13,015 nucleotides of DNA from Candidatus Nealsoniibacteriota bacterium (GTDB lineage Bacteria > Patescibacteriota > Minisyncoccia > Minisyncoccales > GWA2-38-27), in contig PWQC01000026.1 of assembly GCA_003556925.1 (NCBI GenBank), positions 1-13,015 on the forward strand. Direction: 5' to 3'. Each line of letters opens with the position of its first letter. Position 1 is the stretch's first letter. This document shows positions 12,914 to 13,015 of the stretch, in pieces. A program made the translations under genes and the position numbers. The notes beneath the pieces were generated by a model. That model searched no databases, was not told the DNA's origin, and worked only from the letters and a program-made list of their open reading frames with translations.

Positions 12914-13015
12914 TTAAGTCTTTATCTCGATATCAACTCCGGCTGGCAAGGTTAAATTCATAAGAGCATCAATTACATTAGGATTGTGATTGAGAATATC
13001 TATTAATCTCTTGTG
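12914..13015 (-). CDS. rpsJ: Small ribosomal subunit protein uS10, C-terminal part (runs off the right edge)
   Basis: The last 33 residues of uS10, a 30S head protein that also serves as NusE in transcription antitermination in studied bacteria. [12 protein letters not shown] followed by NVIDALMNL and [11 protein letters not shown] is the family C-terminus, with the stop TAA at 12914-12916. The N-terminal two thirds lie outside the window. A strong terminator follows directly, so here rpsJ ends its own transcription unit rather than leading the S10 operon. The genes before it cannot be seen; fus-tuf-rpsJ would be a common arrangement. Confidence 0.95.
   Translation of the reverse strand, partial: HKRLIDILNHNPNVIDALMNLTLPAGVDIEIKT

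Noticed and set aside
1-13015. Mobile element, CRISPR array, tRNA or defence system
   Set aside because: No arrays of spaced repeats, no transposase or integrase motifs, no tRNA-like cloverleaf and no foreign-looking composition block were seen; nearly all bases belong to housekeeping genes.

Overview
The window is one long block of translation genes. Every protein gene lies on the minus strand, so transcription runs from the right end to the left. It holds a nearly complete merged S10-spc ribosomal protein cluster, followed by secY, adk, a second P-loop kinase and map, and then a separate tpiA-alaS unit. The DNA is A/T-rich, intergenic space is minimal, and UGA ends several genes, so the code is standard. 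rpmD (uL30) is missing between rpsE and rplO, several ribosomal proteins are trimmed, and AlaRS and TpiA are compact. Together this suggests a Candidate Phyla Radiation (Patescibacteria) genome, probably Parcubacteria-like. The lineage is inferred from gene content and protein character; no database search was run.

Right end (12581-13015): the last 33 codons of rpsJ (uS10) are followed by a clear intrinsic terminator. A 333-nt gene-free stretch comes next. It carries a good sigma70-type promoter (TTGACT, 17 nt, TATACT) and a roughly 78-nt leader with two stem-loops just before rplC. rpsJ is therefore transcriptionally separated from the rest of the S10 genes.

Main operon (1504-12580): rplC-rplD-rplW-rplB-rpsS-rplV-rpsC-rplP-rpmC-rpsQ-rplN-rplX-rplE-rpsN(Zn)-rpsH-rplF-rplR-rpsE-rplO-secY-adk-(UPF0200-like kinase)-map. 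These 23 genes either overlap or lie 1-4 nt apart, and I see no internal terminator. They encode ribosomal proteins for both subunits, the SecY translocon channel, a nucleotide kinase pair and the enzyme that removes initiator methionine. The alpha-operon genes that often follow (infA, rpmJ, rpsM, rpsK, rpsD, rpoA, rplQ) are absent.

Left end (1-1503): a 172-nt gap after map holds two promoter-like sites. One is a perfect consensus promoter overlapping the map stop codon. The other lies so close to tpiA that its transcript would be almost leaderless. tpiA and alaS overlap by 4 nt; alaS continues past the left edge.

The points most worth following up are the two-hairpin rplC leader, the perfect promoter with 10-bp-spaced direct repeats before tpiA, the near absence of Shine-Dalgarno sequences except at secY, the missing N-termini of uL2 and uL4, and a proline in uL16 where E. 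coli has Arg81. I found no new mobile, defence or CRISPR system; this is a core housekeeping locus with lineage-specific features.
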